Positions 27,740-36,263 of a DNA stretch of 48,749 bases are shown here, piece after piece. The position numbers were made by a program, and so were the translations under genes. Source of the stretch: Clostridium sp. AM49-4BH (GTDB lineage Bacteria; Bacillota; Clostridia; Lachnospirales; Lachnospiraceae); NCBI RefSeq assembly GCF_003478335.1, contig NZ_QUFB01000022.1:1-48749 (forward strand), read 5' to 3'. Each line of letters starts with the position of its first letter. Position 1 is the first letter of the stretch. A model generated the notes under the pieces. The model was not told where the DNA came from. It ran no database searches and saw only the letters and a program-made list of their open reading frames with translations.

Positions 27740-29437
27740 CTACACAGCCTCCTTTAATCTGATATTCAGTTTTCCTGTACTGTCCACCTCAACCGAATGC
27801 CCCTGACTTGCAATAACATTAAGACATTCTTTGTAGCAGTCATCAAAGTCAAACACTACTTCAATGTGGGTTTTATCAAATACCTTTATTTCACGGATAA
27901 GAGATACAACCACTTCCCTTGTAAGCTTCTCGATATTTTTATGTTCCGTAAAATAATCAAGCCATACAAAGCCTTTGCTCTTACGATTCAGCACATCTTC
28001 CATTTCCAATTCAATCTGGTGAATGGCAATCTCGGCACTCTTTTTCCTCTGCTCATATGCTGTATGAAGCTCTTTGTAATCTTCCTTTGAGATAATGCCA
28101 TCCTTCATATCCTCATAAAGCATTCCTCTGAGGTCTGCACATCTGTCTACCTCTGCCTGTTTCTTTTCACGCCTTTCCTCAAGCTTTTTCATATCAAGCT
28201 GCTGAAACGGCACGTTGCCGATAAAAGAAAGAATTCTTTTAAGGTCAATCATGTTATCAATGTGTGTCTGTAAAAGCTCTAGCACCACTTCTTCCAACTT
28301 ATCCGTGGAAATTCTGTGGGAACTGCACTGCTTTGAATCCTTATGGGTTGCACACAGATAATAGGCATAAGTTTTGCCACCCACTTTTGAAGTTTTTCTT
28401 ACCATGGGAATCCCACAGCCGCCACAGGTAACTACCCCTGACAGCGGATAAACTTCCTCTCTGTCCGGTGATGTTCTTGTATCCATTGCAAGCAATCTCT
28501 GTACTACTTCAAAATCCCTGTCCGTGATAACCGGCTCATGGTTCTTTTCAATCCTTATCCATTCGCATTTTTCTTTGATTATGGTCTTTTTGACCTTGTG
28601 ATTCGGTGTTGTCTGTTTTCCCTGTACGAGATTACCTATATAAACCTCATTTGTAAGGATTCTCCTTACCATGACTGAAGTCCACTCCGACTTTTCTTTT
28701 GTCTTAAAGCATGTCTGATAATTGCTTCCTGTGCTTGCTTTATACTCAGCCGGTGGAAGTATTCCTGATGAATTAAGTTCACATGCAATTGCATCCTGAC
28801 TTTTTCCATGCAACTTCATTCTGAAAATATCTTTCACAACATTTGCTGCATATACATCAATTTCCAGTTTGTGCTTATCTTTATCATTCTTTTTGTATCC
28901 ATATGGCACAAATGCCGTGATTACATCTCCCTGCTTTCTCTTAATTTCAAGATGTGAACGTATCTTAATTGAAATATCACGACAGTAAGCATCATTAATA
29001 AGATTTTTGAATGGAATAATAATCTCATCTGACTGCGACTTTGCCTCTCCGGAATCAATACCATCATTGATTGCAATAAATCTTACTCCCATAGCAGGGA
29101 ATAATCGCTCAATATACATACCTGAATCTATATATTCTCTTCCGAATCTGCTCAGATCCTTAGTGACAACGCAATCAATTTTGCCTTTCTTAATATCTTC
29201 AAGCATCATCTGGAATGCCGGTCGCTCAAAATTAGAGCCGCTGAAACCATCATCAACATACTCCTGCACAACCTCAATATCATTTTTGTTTTCGAGAAAA
29301 TCTCTAATCAGTGATTTCTGATTTGCGATACTGTTACTCTCAGTTTTTTCATGTGAAGCAACAGCGCCATCTTCCTTCGATAAACGAACATAGATGGCTG
29401 CATGATAGATCTTTTTGATCTGACTTATCTGACTCAT
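27740..29437 (-). CDS. Large serine recombinase 3 of 3 (first gene of the operon)
   Basis: The product is 565 aa from ATG 29437 (AGGAGG eight bases upstream); GTG 29443 is less likely. Motifs are AAIYVRLSKEDG with Ser20, YVDDGFSGSNFERPAFQ and VTKDLSRFGREYIDSGMYIE. The zinc ribbon is TCGGCGIPMVRKT...YYLCATHKDSKQC, and the C-terminal coiled coil ends in a basic tail. It leads the operon, so its transcript probably starts in 29444-29560. The three proteins diverge well beyond recent duplication, so the set is an old, maintained team. Confidence 0.93.
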   Translation of the reverse strand: MSQISQIKKIYHAAIYVRLSKEDGAVASHEKTESNSIANQKSLIRDFLENKNDIEVVQEYVDDGFSGSNFERPAFQMMLEDIKKGKIDCVVTKDLSRFGREYIDSGMYIERLFPAMGVRFIAINDGIDSGEAKSQSDEIIIPFKNLINDAYCRDISIKIRSHLEIKRKQGDVITAFVPYGYKKNDKDKHKLEIDVYAANVVKDIFRMKLHGKSQDAIACELNSSGILPPAEYKASTGSNYQTCFKTKEKSEWTSVMVRRILTNEVYIGNLVQGKQTTPNHKVKKTIIKEKCEWIRIEKNHEPVITDRDFEVVQRLLAMDTRTSPDREEVYPLSGVVTCGGCGIPMVRKTSKVGGKTYAYYLCATHKDSKQCSSHRISTDKLEEVVLELLQTHIDNMIDLKRILSFIGNVPFQQLDMKKLEERREKKQAEVDRCADLRGMLYEDMKDGIISKEDYKELHTAYEQRKKSAEIAIHQIELEMEDVLNRKSKGFVWLDYFTEHKNIEKLTREVVVSLIREIKVFDKTHIEVVFDFDDCYKECLNVIASQGHSVEVDSTGKLNIRLKEAV

Positions 29438-29563
29438 ATGCACATCCTCCTATTGTTGTTTAAGTTAGAAGATAACTTTTCAATAAGGTGATATGCACTA
29501 ATTTAGAATTTTTATACCAAAAACATCATAGCACATATCACTTTGAAATTCCACCACAAATTT

Positions 29564-29812
29564 TCAGACATTCAAAAGCAGATTTTCAAATGCCTGTTCC
29601 ATCGACAGTCCATTATTCGCAAAGCTTACCTTAATCATCATACTTCCACGACGCAGCATATATGGATTTCCCACCTGTTTTAAGAACTGTGCCTGCCTCT
29701 TACTCTGTGGCTGATTTTTATCTATTTTAATTTTTCTAATATCAGTCAGATCTTCTATTTTTACATTGTTAAAATCCACATCTAATAGTGCTCTGTATTC
29801 TTCTGCTGTCAT
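29564..29812 (-). CDS. DUF6870-like small protein
   Basis: The product is 82 aa from ATG 29812, with a GGGGGG-containing site about nine bases upstream. The opening MTAEEYRALLDVDFNNVKIE, then LTDIRKIKID, FLKQVGNPYMLRRG and IKVSFANNGLSMEQAF, resembles the DUF6870 family, which is found on Clostridiales mobile elements. Members usually have CxxC-like residues after NPY; here they are replaced by LRRG. Function unknown. It sits between the PemK-like gene and the recombinases on the same strand. Confidence 0.65.
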   Translation of the reverse strand: MTAEEYRALLDVDFNNVKIEDLTDIRKIKIDKNQPQSKRQAQFLKQVGNPYMLRRGSMMIKVSFANNGLSMEQAFENLLLNV

Positions 29813-29895
29813 AAAATCTATCCCCCCTTTCAGTAAAAATGCCACCCATAAAATACAGGTGGCTATGTAACCCGGAGCAAATGCCCCGGTAATAT

Positions 29896-30282
29896 TTAAT
29901 TGTACTTTTCATATGCCCCAATCTGGATTTTTACACATTCTGTAATCTTATCAAGTAGTTCTGTATCTGAAATTGAAGCAACTACCCTCTCAATCTGGAC
30001 ATTTACATCAATGGATACAATCTGCTCACATAATGCCATACTGTCAAATACCTCAAAATCTGTGTCAGTAACCTTTACCTTTGCAGCCGGTATTGGACAG
30101 TGGGTTGGCAGATATTTCTTTTTCCATGTTTTTGTGGACATGGCTACTGCTGTGACAACCGGTGAATACTGATTTGCTTTGTTATTTGAGATAATAATAT
30201 AAGGTCTTGTATACTTCTGAATGCTCCCTTTACTTACTGACTCCAGATTTGCAATAACAATGTCGCCCCTGTTCAGTTTCAT
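29896..30282 (-). CDS. PemK/MazF-type endoribonuclease toxin
   Basis: The product is 128 aa. The family hallmarks are the N-terminal RGDIVIANLESV, the RPYIIISNNKANQYSPVVTAVAMS strands (PemK-like) and the conserved final helix region. MazF/PemK proteins cleave mRNA at short motifs and are neutralised by a small antitoxin. The gene follows by five bases a small acidic protein gene (30288-30455) that is the best antitoxin candidate. On a mobile element the pair would act as an addiction module. Confidence 0.85.
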   Translation of the reverse strand: MKLNRGDIVIANLESVSKGSIQKYTRPYIIISNNKANQYSPVVTAVAMSTKTWKKKYLPTHCPIPAAKVKVTDTDFEVFDSMALCEQIVSIDVNVQIERVVASISDTELLDKITECVKIQIGAYEKYN

Positions 30283-30287
30283 CTATG

Positions 30288-30455
30288 TCATTCCTCCTGT
30301 TCCCTGATATATTCTTCTGCCTCATCCTCTGTCGGACAGGCAACAATCCGTTTCCCATATTCATCAATCACTACTGTTTCGCCCGGAAATATAATCAGTT
30401 TTAATTTTCTATTTTCTTCTGTCATATCATTCATAAGAAATGAGAGCAGGTTCAT
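30288..30455 (-). CDS. Small acidic protein, candidate antitoxin for the PemK-like toxin
   Basis: The product is ~55 aa from ATG 30455, overlapping the upstream gene's end; a start at 30425 would give 45 aa. The C-terminus is strongly acidic (CPTEDEAEEYIREQEE), and a predicted beta strand KLIIFPGETVVIDEYGKR precedes it. There is no clear AbrB or HTH motif. Position (five bases before the toxin gene) and acidity suggest an antitoxin; this is inference. Confidence 0.5.
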   Translation of the reverse strand: MNLLSFLMNDMTEENRKLKLIIFPGETVVIDEYGKRIVACPTEDEAEEYIREQEE

Positions 30456-30750
30456 AGCCCCTGCTCTCTGCATTAATACTGATTCCATGTTCCGCTGCAA
30501 GTGTCATTACAGCTTTAATCTCATTAAGTTCCATTGAAATGTCTACCACATCTCTTACCAGCACACAGATAATGACATCTCTTTCAATATAATATCTTAA
30601 TCGTTCAACCGCTTTTTTATCTGTATTAAAAATTGTCTCAACAACTTTCATGCCGGACTTTTTTGCATATGCCTCGATACGGTCAGCTGTATCATTTGCA
30701 TTATTCCTTACAAATATCAGACATTGCTTTTTTTCTCTGGAATCCTGCAT
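30427..30750 (-). CDS. Small protein resembling a degenerate resolvase N-terminal domain
   Basis: The product is 107 aa. The order of elements (QCLIFVRNNANDTADRIEAY, then GMKVVETIFNTDKKAVERL, then ICVLVRDVVDISMELNEIK and MTLAAEHGISINAES) follows the serine-resolvase fold. But the catalytic Ser region (YxRxS) reads FVRNN, and the conserved DRxxR stretch is VRDVVDIS. It has no DNA-binding domain. It lies between a similar gene and the toxin operon. A catalytically dead accessory or control protein is possible. The fold assignment is by eye only. Confidence 0.5.
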   Translation of the reverse strand: MQDSREKKQCLIFVRNNANDTADRIEAYAKKSGMKVVETIFNTDKKAVERLRYYIERDVIICVLVRDVVDISMELNEIKAVMTLAAEHGISINAESRGYEPALISYE

Positions 30751-30758
30751 ATTGCCTC

Positions 30759-31181
30759 CTATCTGCCGTCCCTGATGTTATGATAGAACTTTGATACCGT
30801 ATCAAGCACCAGCCCTCTTATATCACTTTCCTGAACAGGCTCTTTGTACATCATCTCATAACACTCTTCAAGTTCTCCATTAATATCCTCCACATAGATA
30901 TCATATTCGCTGAGTTTTCCAAGTGTATCAATAACGGTCTCATCTGTTGCACCAATCATATCCTTTGAAAGTGTTATGATTGTATTAACATCTTCCTCCA
31001 TATTTAAACCGATAAAGGCATATTTCATCGGAAATGAAACTCCTTCTGTAGAAGCAGGCTCTGAAAGCATAGCTACAATTTCATAGCCATTATCCTTACA
31101 ATACTTTTCAAGCAGCTCCGGCACAAAATGATCTGTAGCCTCTAATCCTGTTTTTGCACAATATATAATTGCTCTTTCCAT
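30759..31181 (-). CDS. Second small resolvase-domain-like protein, unknown function
   Basis: The product is 140 aa. It opens with ERAIIYCAKTGLEATDHFVP, which recalls the AAIYCRVST start of serine recombinases, but the catalytic Ser is absent (YCAKT). A helix LLEKYCKDNGYEIVAMLSEP follows, as in the resolvase fold. The C-terminal half is acidic and unlike known domains. It is the first gene of a run (31181 to 29564) of closely spaced minus-strand genes leading toward the recombinases. Function unknown; an accessory role in the element is inferred. Confidence 0.5.
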   Translation of the reverse strand: MERAIIYCAKTGLEATDHFVPELLEKYCKDNGYEIVAMLSEPASTEGVSFPMKYAFIGLNMEEDVNTIITLSKDMIGATDETVIDTLGKLSEYDIYVEDINGELEECYEMMYKEPVQESDIRGLVLDTVSKFYHNIRDGR

Positions 31182-31832
31182 CTTAAAATCTCCTTATAAA
31201 TAATATTGATTTGATACTGTGCGCACTTTATCTCCTCACATAAGCTGACTTATCTGTACTCTCCACACCATCACACCTAAACATTTCTTTTCTGTCGGTG
31301 ACCATAAATCAGTTTGTGTGGGAAGATAAAATACTATCTTCCCGGTTTCTTAACCATCCCCGTATCGGGTAACATATCCTTTGCCAGCCACAATCACTTC
31401 GTAGTTTCCTGCCCATCTGGACTTACGAAAGTAGCCACTCTCTGAAAATGCGTTTTGCTGAAATTCAGGTGCACTTATTATCTCATTACCTCCGGCTGCT
31501 AACCCGGTAGGCACAACCCTCTGCTCTTATCCTTAAAGGCTCCTGCTGTTACGTTTCTCATAATCGGCTACAGCTCTGAGGATAGTCATCGCACGAAATG
31601 GGATTCTGCCACCCTGTCATAGACAAGGCGATATAAGCTCGTGGGATATGCGTGTCCTATTCTGTTTTCAATATTCAACGGTTCTTTTCTCAGAACCTGA
31701 ACAAAGTATAACTGACACCACACATCTTCTACAGTAACCGACACTCTTTTGAACTAAGAGTAACACTCCCACCTGTTCCAAATCCTTATAAAAAAAGCCG
31801 GACTGCATTATCAAAAATGCAATCCGACTTTT
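31182..31832. other. 651-bp gene-poor region, possible decayed gene or structured RNA
   Basis: No frame of 60 codons occurs. On the minus strand a 57-codon frame ending at TAA 31352-31350 encodes APEFQQNAFSESGYFRKSRW and YEVIVAGKGYVTRYGDG, which looks protein-like but has no ATG start. Upstream pieces in other frames (SLYRLVYDRVAESHFVR; GGRIPFRAMTILRAVADYEK) suggest a gene broken by several frameshifts. G+C is visibly higher than in the flanks, and small hairpins occur (GGTTCT/AGAACC at ~31680-31697; GGAAGATA/TATCTTCC at ~31320-31341). I cannot name the family. Confidence 0.4.
31791..31832. terminator. Bidirectional terminator
   Basis: AAAAAAGCCGGACTGCATT pairs with AATGCAATCCGACTTTTTT with two mismatches, giving a T-run on both strands. 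It follows the HTH gene on the minus strand. Confidence 0.8.
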
Positions 31833-32156
31833 TTATTCTGTCAGAAGCTTCATATTGTCAACGGCATTTAATACCATATTCCGGATAAACTGTACTTCCT
31901 TCTCCTTCAGACCAACCAGCAGATCATCGACTTCTGCCTTTCTTTCACACCCACACACAAGATAATCCAACGTTATATGAAACAATTCAGCAATACTAAT
32001 CAGCGTATCTATTTTTGCTCCATTTACACCAGCTTCAATTTTCCGCAGAGCATCCACTGACAATCCAATCTGCTCGGCAAGCTGCTGTCTTGTCATTCTT
32101 CTTGCCGCACGCAACTCTTTTATTCTTTCTCCACTATTAACAATATCGTAGTACAC
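31833..32156 (-). CDS. XRE-family HTH regulator
   Basis: The product is 107 aa. A Cro/CI-type HTH lies at ~11-66 (RIKELRAARRMTRQQLAEQIGLSVDALRKIEAG...IAELFHITLDYLV). A C-terminal ~35-aa helical tail probably dimerises. Regulators of this form commonly control excision or transfer genes of integrative elements. It is monocistronic with a strong terminator. The start at 32156 lacks a strong ribosome site, so a slightly shorter form is possible. Confidence 0.8.
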   Translation of the reverse strand: MYYDIVNSGERIKELRAARRMTRQQLAEQIGLSVDALRKIEAGVNGAKIDTLISIAELFHITLDYLVCGCERKAEVDDLLVGLKEKEVQFIRNMVLNAVDNMKLLTE

Positions 32157-32302
32157 CTTCCACTCTTTTCCGGCACCTTATATATTTGCTTAAGCTGTAT
32201 TCATTGTACCGTAAGTGAATCTTTTGTAAGAGTGACTAAACCAGCTATTTCAGGTGGAATATTGTACACCTTAATACCAAGAATATAAATATTTGCGGAT
32301 TA

Positions 32303-32350
32303 AAAAAGAGATATTTCCAAACTCTCATTACATTTTGGAAATATCTCTTT
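32303..32350 (-). terminator. Terminator after the small HTH gene
   Basis: AAAGAGATATTTCCAAA pairs with TTTGGAAATATCTCTTT, a 17-bp perfect stem. It overlaps the 3' end of the HTH gene at 32349 and ends in a T-run on the minus strand. Confidence 0.75.
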
Positions 32351-32561
32351 ACTTAATATCCTCATCCGGCACAAACTCCATGATGTCCTCTATCTTACAA
32401 TCAAGTATGGAACATAATCTGTTTAGGATTACCGTTTTTACGACCATATTCTTTCGCAATCGCTGTAACTGTGCTTTATCTATTCCATAATCTTTAATTA
32501 GTGCATACTGGCTAACATTTTTCTTCTTGAGTGTAATCCATAACCTGTCATATACTATCAT
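32349..32561 (-). CDS. Small XRE/Cro-like HTH protein
   Basis: The product is 70 aa from ATG 32561, with GGAGGAGG eight bases upstream. A longer upstream frame has no site. The whole protein is one HTH domain (LWITLKKKNVSQYALIKDYG, then IDKAQLQRLRKN...ILNRLCSILDCKIEDIMEFV), the HTH_26 type common on Firmicutes mobile elements. From 32562 to 32809 no gene is visible. Confidence 0.8.
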   Translation of the reverse strand: MIVYDRLWITLKKKNVSQYALIKDYGIDKAQLQRLRKNMVVKTVILNRLCSILDCKIEDIMEFVPDEDIK

Positions 32562-32809
32562 TACAAAGACCTCCTCCTTGTATTCTACGCAAGAGTGTCC
32601 TATAATGATATGGTGCGTGTATGCACCATACTGTATGTATATGATAGAATAGAAAATAGCCATAATCTGCATAGAAAACAGCTCTCAAGGTTATTATGTA
32701 ATATAGAACGGATTATCTGTTTTACTTTTATGGTATTCAACCGGGACAATTCAATCACCTGACAATTTGCCCGCAGATACCCTTTTCAGAAAGGATTCAC
32801 AACAACACT

Positions 32810-33043
32810 ATGAATGATAAAAACACATACTCTGTTGATAAATATTTGAAAATCATTGCCGAAAAAGAAGGAATCACAAAAGAAGAAGTCCAACAGGAAA
32901 TTGGGCGGGCAGTTTCTATTGCTTTAAAAAGCCCTGATCCACAAATGCAACGCTTCTGGACAGACTTTCCATGTGAAAATGAAACTCCCACCATTGAAGA
33001 AATCATATACCATCTCGCTGAAAAATTTGCAAAAGAGTCATAG
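32810..33043 (+). CDS. Small Spo0A C-terminal-like protein
   Basis: The product is 77 aa. The pattern KYLKIIAEKEGITKEEVQQEI, then GRAVSIALKSPDPQ and PTIEEIIYHLAEK, matches short Clostridiales proteins annotated with a sporulation factor Spo0A C-terminal-like HTH. Only a weak AAAGGA site lies ~13 bases before the ATG. It is the only plus-strand gene in this part of the element. A DNA-binding role is inferred. Confidence 0.6.
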   Translation: MNDKNTYSVDKYLKIIAEKEGITKEEVQQEIGRAVSIALKSPDPQMQRFWTDFPCENETPTIEEIIYHLAEKFAKES

Positions 33044-33067
33044 ACAAAGGACAGGATAACTACCCGT

Positions 33068-33412
33068 CTATTCACTCAGATAATCTTCCTGTCCTCTTAA
33101 TATTTGTTCAATCATATGTAATGCAAATTCTATTTCTCTTTCGTCACACCGATTCATCATAAATGCAAAACGCTCAATGTGTTTTTCTGGGTGCTGCTGG
33201 CTCATCAGAACCGTAGGCGATGACTCCAATGCATGAACAATATTCAAATATGTATCAAGACTCATTGCCCTTCTGCCATTTTCAACACTTTTGATAGTAT
33301 CCAATGATACATCCGCCCGTTCTGCAAGCTCTGCCTGCGTAATTCCAAGCCTTCTGCGTTCTTTTCTGATATTCTCTGCAATAATTTCGTATATGTGCTC
33401 TCTTTTCCCCAT
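33068..33412 (-). CDS. XRE-family HTH regulator
   Basis: The product is 114 aa. The HTH is at ~10-66 (NIRKERRRLGITQAELAERADVSLDTIKSVENGRRAMSLDTYLNIVHAL). The tail (HPEKHIERFAFMMNRCDEREIEFALHMIEQIL) is helical and likely for dimerisation. It converges with the Spo0A-like gene and has no terminator of its own. It is probably an element regulator; its target is unknown. Confidence 0.82.
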   Translation of the reverse strand: MGKREHIYEIIAENIRKERRRLGITQAELAERADVSLDTIKSVENGRRAMSLDTYLNIVHALESSPTVLMSQQHPEKHIERFAFMMNRCDEREIEFALHMIEQILRGQEDYLSE

Positions 33413-33516
33413 AGCCCCATCATCCTTTCTGACTTATCGCATTATATCAGAAACTATTATGGGTTTTGGTAAACTGTAATCCTTTGACATTTTCGTGTAA
33501 TATTTTGCATATTCTG

Positions 33517-33714
33517 TCAAAATCCCTTTAATTTTATGCTATCAGGATGTTTATTATTTATCGCCAACGGAATACCTTTTTGCCAACAGTCCATTTCATA
33601 CCCTTGCTGTTTTAATTTTTCCAAACACTCTCCCTTAACAATAATATATTCTGGTTTCGCTCTTCCAAAAAATCCTTGATCATACCTGTCAAAATCTTCC
33701 GGAACATACTTCAT
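33517..33714 (-). CDS. Small protein downstream of the 310-aa gene, unknown
   Basis: From ATG 33714 (GGGTGAGG 11 bases upstream) the product is 65 aa; an in-frame ATG at 33750 would overlap the upstream gene by 17 bp. The sequence has YVPEDFDRYDQGFFGRAKPE and CLEKLKQQGYEMDCWQKGIP, soluble and aromatic-rich. No family is recognised. The tight spacing suggests it is co-expressed with the 310-aa protein, perhaps as a partner or immunity-type protein; that is speculation. Confidence 0.55.
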   Translation of the reverse strand: MKYVPEDFDRYDQGFFGRAKPEYIIVKGECLEKLKQQGYEMDCWQKGIPLAINNKHPDSIKLKGF

Positions 33715-33733
33715 CTCATATTTATCCTCACCC

Positions 33734-34666
33734 TTAGGCGATAATACCATATGCCCAATACTTTCTTGACAATTCCTTATTAACGATATTGGATAAGAAA
33801 TTAGGATTCTGTGCTTGAAATGCTTTCAAACTTTCAATAAAAGCAGACTTACTTTCTGTTTTCAAATCCGAAAAAGTTGAATCTACTTTTTGATTTTTTA
33901 CATTTTTTTCAATATACTCATCCGATTTAGCTTCATATTTCTCTACCATATGCGGATTTTTCGTTACAGCATTAGAATACCAATTTGTCAAGTATTTTAA
34001 AGTGTTAAGCTGTCTATCAGAATTACTACTTTCTCTACTGATCCTTTGATATTCATCATATGCACCTGAATCCATTGACCTCATCATATCAAGACCATCT
34101 GTAGTGTAAACAAGATTACTACCATGTCCTAAATAATTTCCTTTTTTTACCCCGTAATCCATATTTCCATCTGCATTCATCCTTCCGGCACTTGCCAGCT
34201 TTGCTATAGATTCCATTGCATCCAAAAAGGAACTTTTTTTATCTTCTGATATAAAATTATTTGCAGCATATTCCGCTTTTTTCATTCCTAATGATATATT
34301 AGCCTGACGCTCCTCCTCACTCATAGAGCTGCCATTTCCAATAAGAAAATTTTCGCGGATAATATCATATACAAATCCCTGTTCCTCTTTGCTACAATTT
34401 TCAAGAGAAGACGATATCGTCTTGTCAACATCATACATTCCTGAATATGCTGGTAAATCATCTGCACTTTTATCCACTTGAACAATATCCTGCTCAAATT
34501 CGTTTTTCTCTTTTAGCTGTATTGCTCTTTTACCTTTTGCACTTATTTCCAGAATAACCGCATCATCTTTTTCCTTGGAAATATCAATTTTCTCTTTTCC
34601 ATTCCAGTGATTATTACCATACGGAGTGATCACGCTGTCCTGATAATGTTGGGTAGCTATCTTCAT
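33734..34666 (-). CDS. Hypothetical 310-aa protein downstream of the agr1-linked secreted protein
   Basis: ATG 34666 has AGGAGG six bases upstream, so the longer frame to 34702 is rejected. The protein is hydrophilic, rich in Lys, Glu, Ser and Asn, without signal peptide or membrane helix. Segments such as HYQDSVITPYGNNHWNGKEK and KTISSSLENCSKEEQGFVYD match no family I know. It lies 88 bp after the secreted 481-aa gene on the same strand, with a hairpin between. The two may form one agr-controlled output operon. Confidence 0.7.
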   Translation of the reverse strand: MKIATQHYQDSVITPYGNNHWNGKEKIDISKEKDDAVILEISAKGKRAIQLKEKNEFEQDIVQVDKSADDLPAYSGMYDVDKTISSSLENCSKEEQGFVYDIIRENFLIGNGSSMSEEERQANISLGMKKAEYAANNFISEDKKSSFLDAMESIAKLASAGRMNADGNMDYGVKKGNYLGHGSNLVYTTDGLDMMRSMDSGAYDEYQRISRESSNSDRQLNTLKYLTNWYSNAVTKNPHMVEKYEAKSDEYIEKNVKNQKVDSTFSDLKTESKSAFIESLKAFQAQNPNFLSNIVNKELSRKYWAYGIIA

Positions 34667-34689
34667 TTTAACCCTCCTGTATTTTGCAT

Positions 34690-34725
34690 AATAGGTTGAC
34701 ACACCAAATCGTGTGACAACCTATT
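34690..34725. terminator. Hairpin between the secreted-protein gene and the next gene
   Basis: AATAGGTTGACACAC pairs with GTGTGACAACCTATT. The T-run (TTTTTAT) follows on the plus strand, whereas both neighbouring genes run minus. On the minus strand it would act as a processing, stability or attenuation hairpin rather than a standard terminator. Confidence 0.5.
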
Positions 34726-34754
34726 TTTATATTTTCTTAGTTACAATTTACACA

Positions 34755-36200
34755 TTAAAACGGATGATACATAGTATATGCCAAATGGAAAATAGTCTCT
34801 GAAGCACTTATGCTACTATCATCACTTGGCGATACAGAAACTCCACATATATCAAAATAATGAGTGGATGTTGAACCATAATACGAATATACACCAATTC
34901 CAGGTGGTAAAGAAATATCAATTTCAAATTTACCACTTGAATCTGTAGTGCCTGTACCTCGCCTTATTGCATTCGCAGAGGTATTATTAGCCTCCCATGC
35001 CGGACTATAATATAATCCGTTAATCTGCTCTCCCCCAACTGCATACGTTACACCCGTCGAACTGTCTGTTGCTGTCAGCACTCCATAAACAGTTAATGTT
35101 CCAGATCCCTGCGTTCTGAAATGTGCTCCATATCCAGGATAATTAACAACCTTATTTAACCCTTCTGAACCTTTAAGATCAGTTATAACAATACCTGTAG
35201 CCTTCAAAATAGGAGTAATAGACAATTTATAATTCTGAATGTCCAAATCATCAAAATTCTCCATAGTTTTTGCATTGGAAACTCTAATATAATATTTTCC
35301 TGACGAAACAGAAATAGTGTTTCCGCTGCCTACTCGTTTCATTTGATACCCTTCTGATGCAACATTCTGATATACTTCTACAGAACAGGTATTTGTTGAA
35401 GCTGTAGTAGCAGAAATTTTTAATTTGTCATAAATTCTACTGCTTGGCACTGTAATTACATACCAATCATTATCAATCGGAGAACTTAAATTTCTTGATT
35501 CGATATAAGCCCCTCCTGCTCCATATGTAAATGCTAATGCCTGTCTTACAGACTCGTCAATCTCATAAGAATCACACGCTGTACTTACTGAATAATCCAA
35601 TGTGAATGATTCACTTACACTTCCGCCCTCAGATGCTAATACATACAAATAATATGTTGCTGTATCACCTGATGTTATATAGCCTAACGCTTCCGGCAAT
35701 GTACCTGCGGTGCCATTAATATAAGTATAATAATCTGAGCCCGTTAAAATATTGCCTTCTGCATCCAATAAATACAAATCGTAATCCAAATCTGCATTAG
35801 CAGGCGTTGTTAACTGTGCTTGCAAATATACCCCTGCTGGCAAATTAATATTATAAAGTTTTGCATCGCCCTTTGCTGTCAAATAGTCACTAACCGTACC
35901 GACTACAACCGCAGTATCAGCTTGTGTAGCCAAAATATCCTCTGCAATACTTTCATCTACTGTAATACTTTCTGACGATTTCGATAAGTCATTATTTTCG
36001 GTTGTTTCCAATTCTGAAATTTCTACAGGTTCCTGTTGCTGGATATCCACCGATTCATTTCCAACATTAGTATCTTCTGCTGCGACTAAAGAATCCTCTG
36101 TGATTTCTGCTGCTTTAACATCCATTCCATTAGCCAATGAAAATGTCATTGTTAATGCCAATGCTGTCGCAACCACTGTTGTTATAAATTTATTTTTCAT
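34755..36200 (-). CDS. Secreted 481-aa protein with PPC-like domains, probable agr-regulated product
   Basis: A signal peptide covers ~1-31 (KNKFITTVVATALALTMTFS... DVKAAE). An acidic low-complexity stretch (~32-93) follows. Residues ~95-205 resemble a bacterial pre-peptidase C-terminal (PPC) beta-sandwich: VSDYLTAKGDAKLYNINLPA, DYDLYLLDAEGN. A second such unit may span ~220-335 (SPIDNDWYVITVPSS). The C-terminal ~140 residues are beta-rich with GTTDSSGKFEIDISLPPG. No protease or cell-wall anchor motif is visible. It starts 63 bp after agrD1 on the same strand, so it is likely co-transcribed with agrB1-agrD1 under the LytTR boxes. Its activity is unknown; binding or adhesion is a guess. Confidence 0.8.
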   Translation of the reverse strand: MKNKFITTVVATALALTMTFSLANGMDVKAAEITEDSLVAAEDTNVGNESVDIQQQEPVEISELETTENNDLSKSSESITVDESIAEDILATQADTAVVVGTVSDYLTAKGDAKLYNINLPAGVYLQAQLTTPANADLDYDLYLLDAEGNILTGSDYYTYINGTAGTLPEALGYITSGDTATYYLYVLASEGGSVSESFTLDYSVSTACDSYEIDESVRQALAFTYGAGGAYIESRNLSSPIDNDWYVITVPSSRIYDKLKISATTASTNTCSVEVYQNVASEGYQMKRVGSGNTISVSSGKYYIRVSNAKTMENFDDLDIQNYKLSITPILKATGIVITDLKGSEGLNKVVNYPGYGAHFRTQGSGTLTVYGVLTATDSSTGVTYAVGGEQINGLYYSPAWEANNTSANAIRRGTGTTDSSGKFEIDISLPPGIGVYSYYGSTSTHYFDICGVSVSPSDDSSISASETIFHLAYTMYHPF

Positions 36201-36263
36201 ATCAATTCCCGCCTTTCTAAGCTTATTTTGTACAACAATTTGAACATTATTTTCAATAACCTT

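Noticed and set aside
33714..33760. A frameshift joining the 310-aa gene with the small gene after it
   Set aside because: The 310-aa frame ends cleanly and the second has a start with a plausible ribosome site; no homology argues for fusion.
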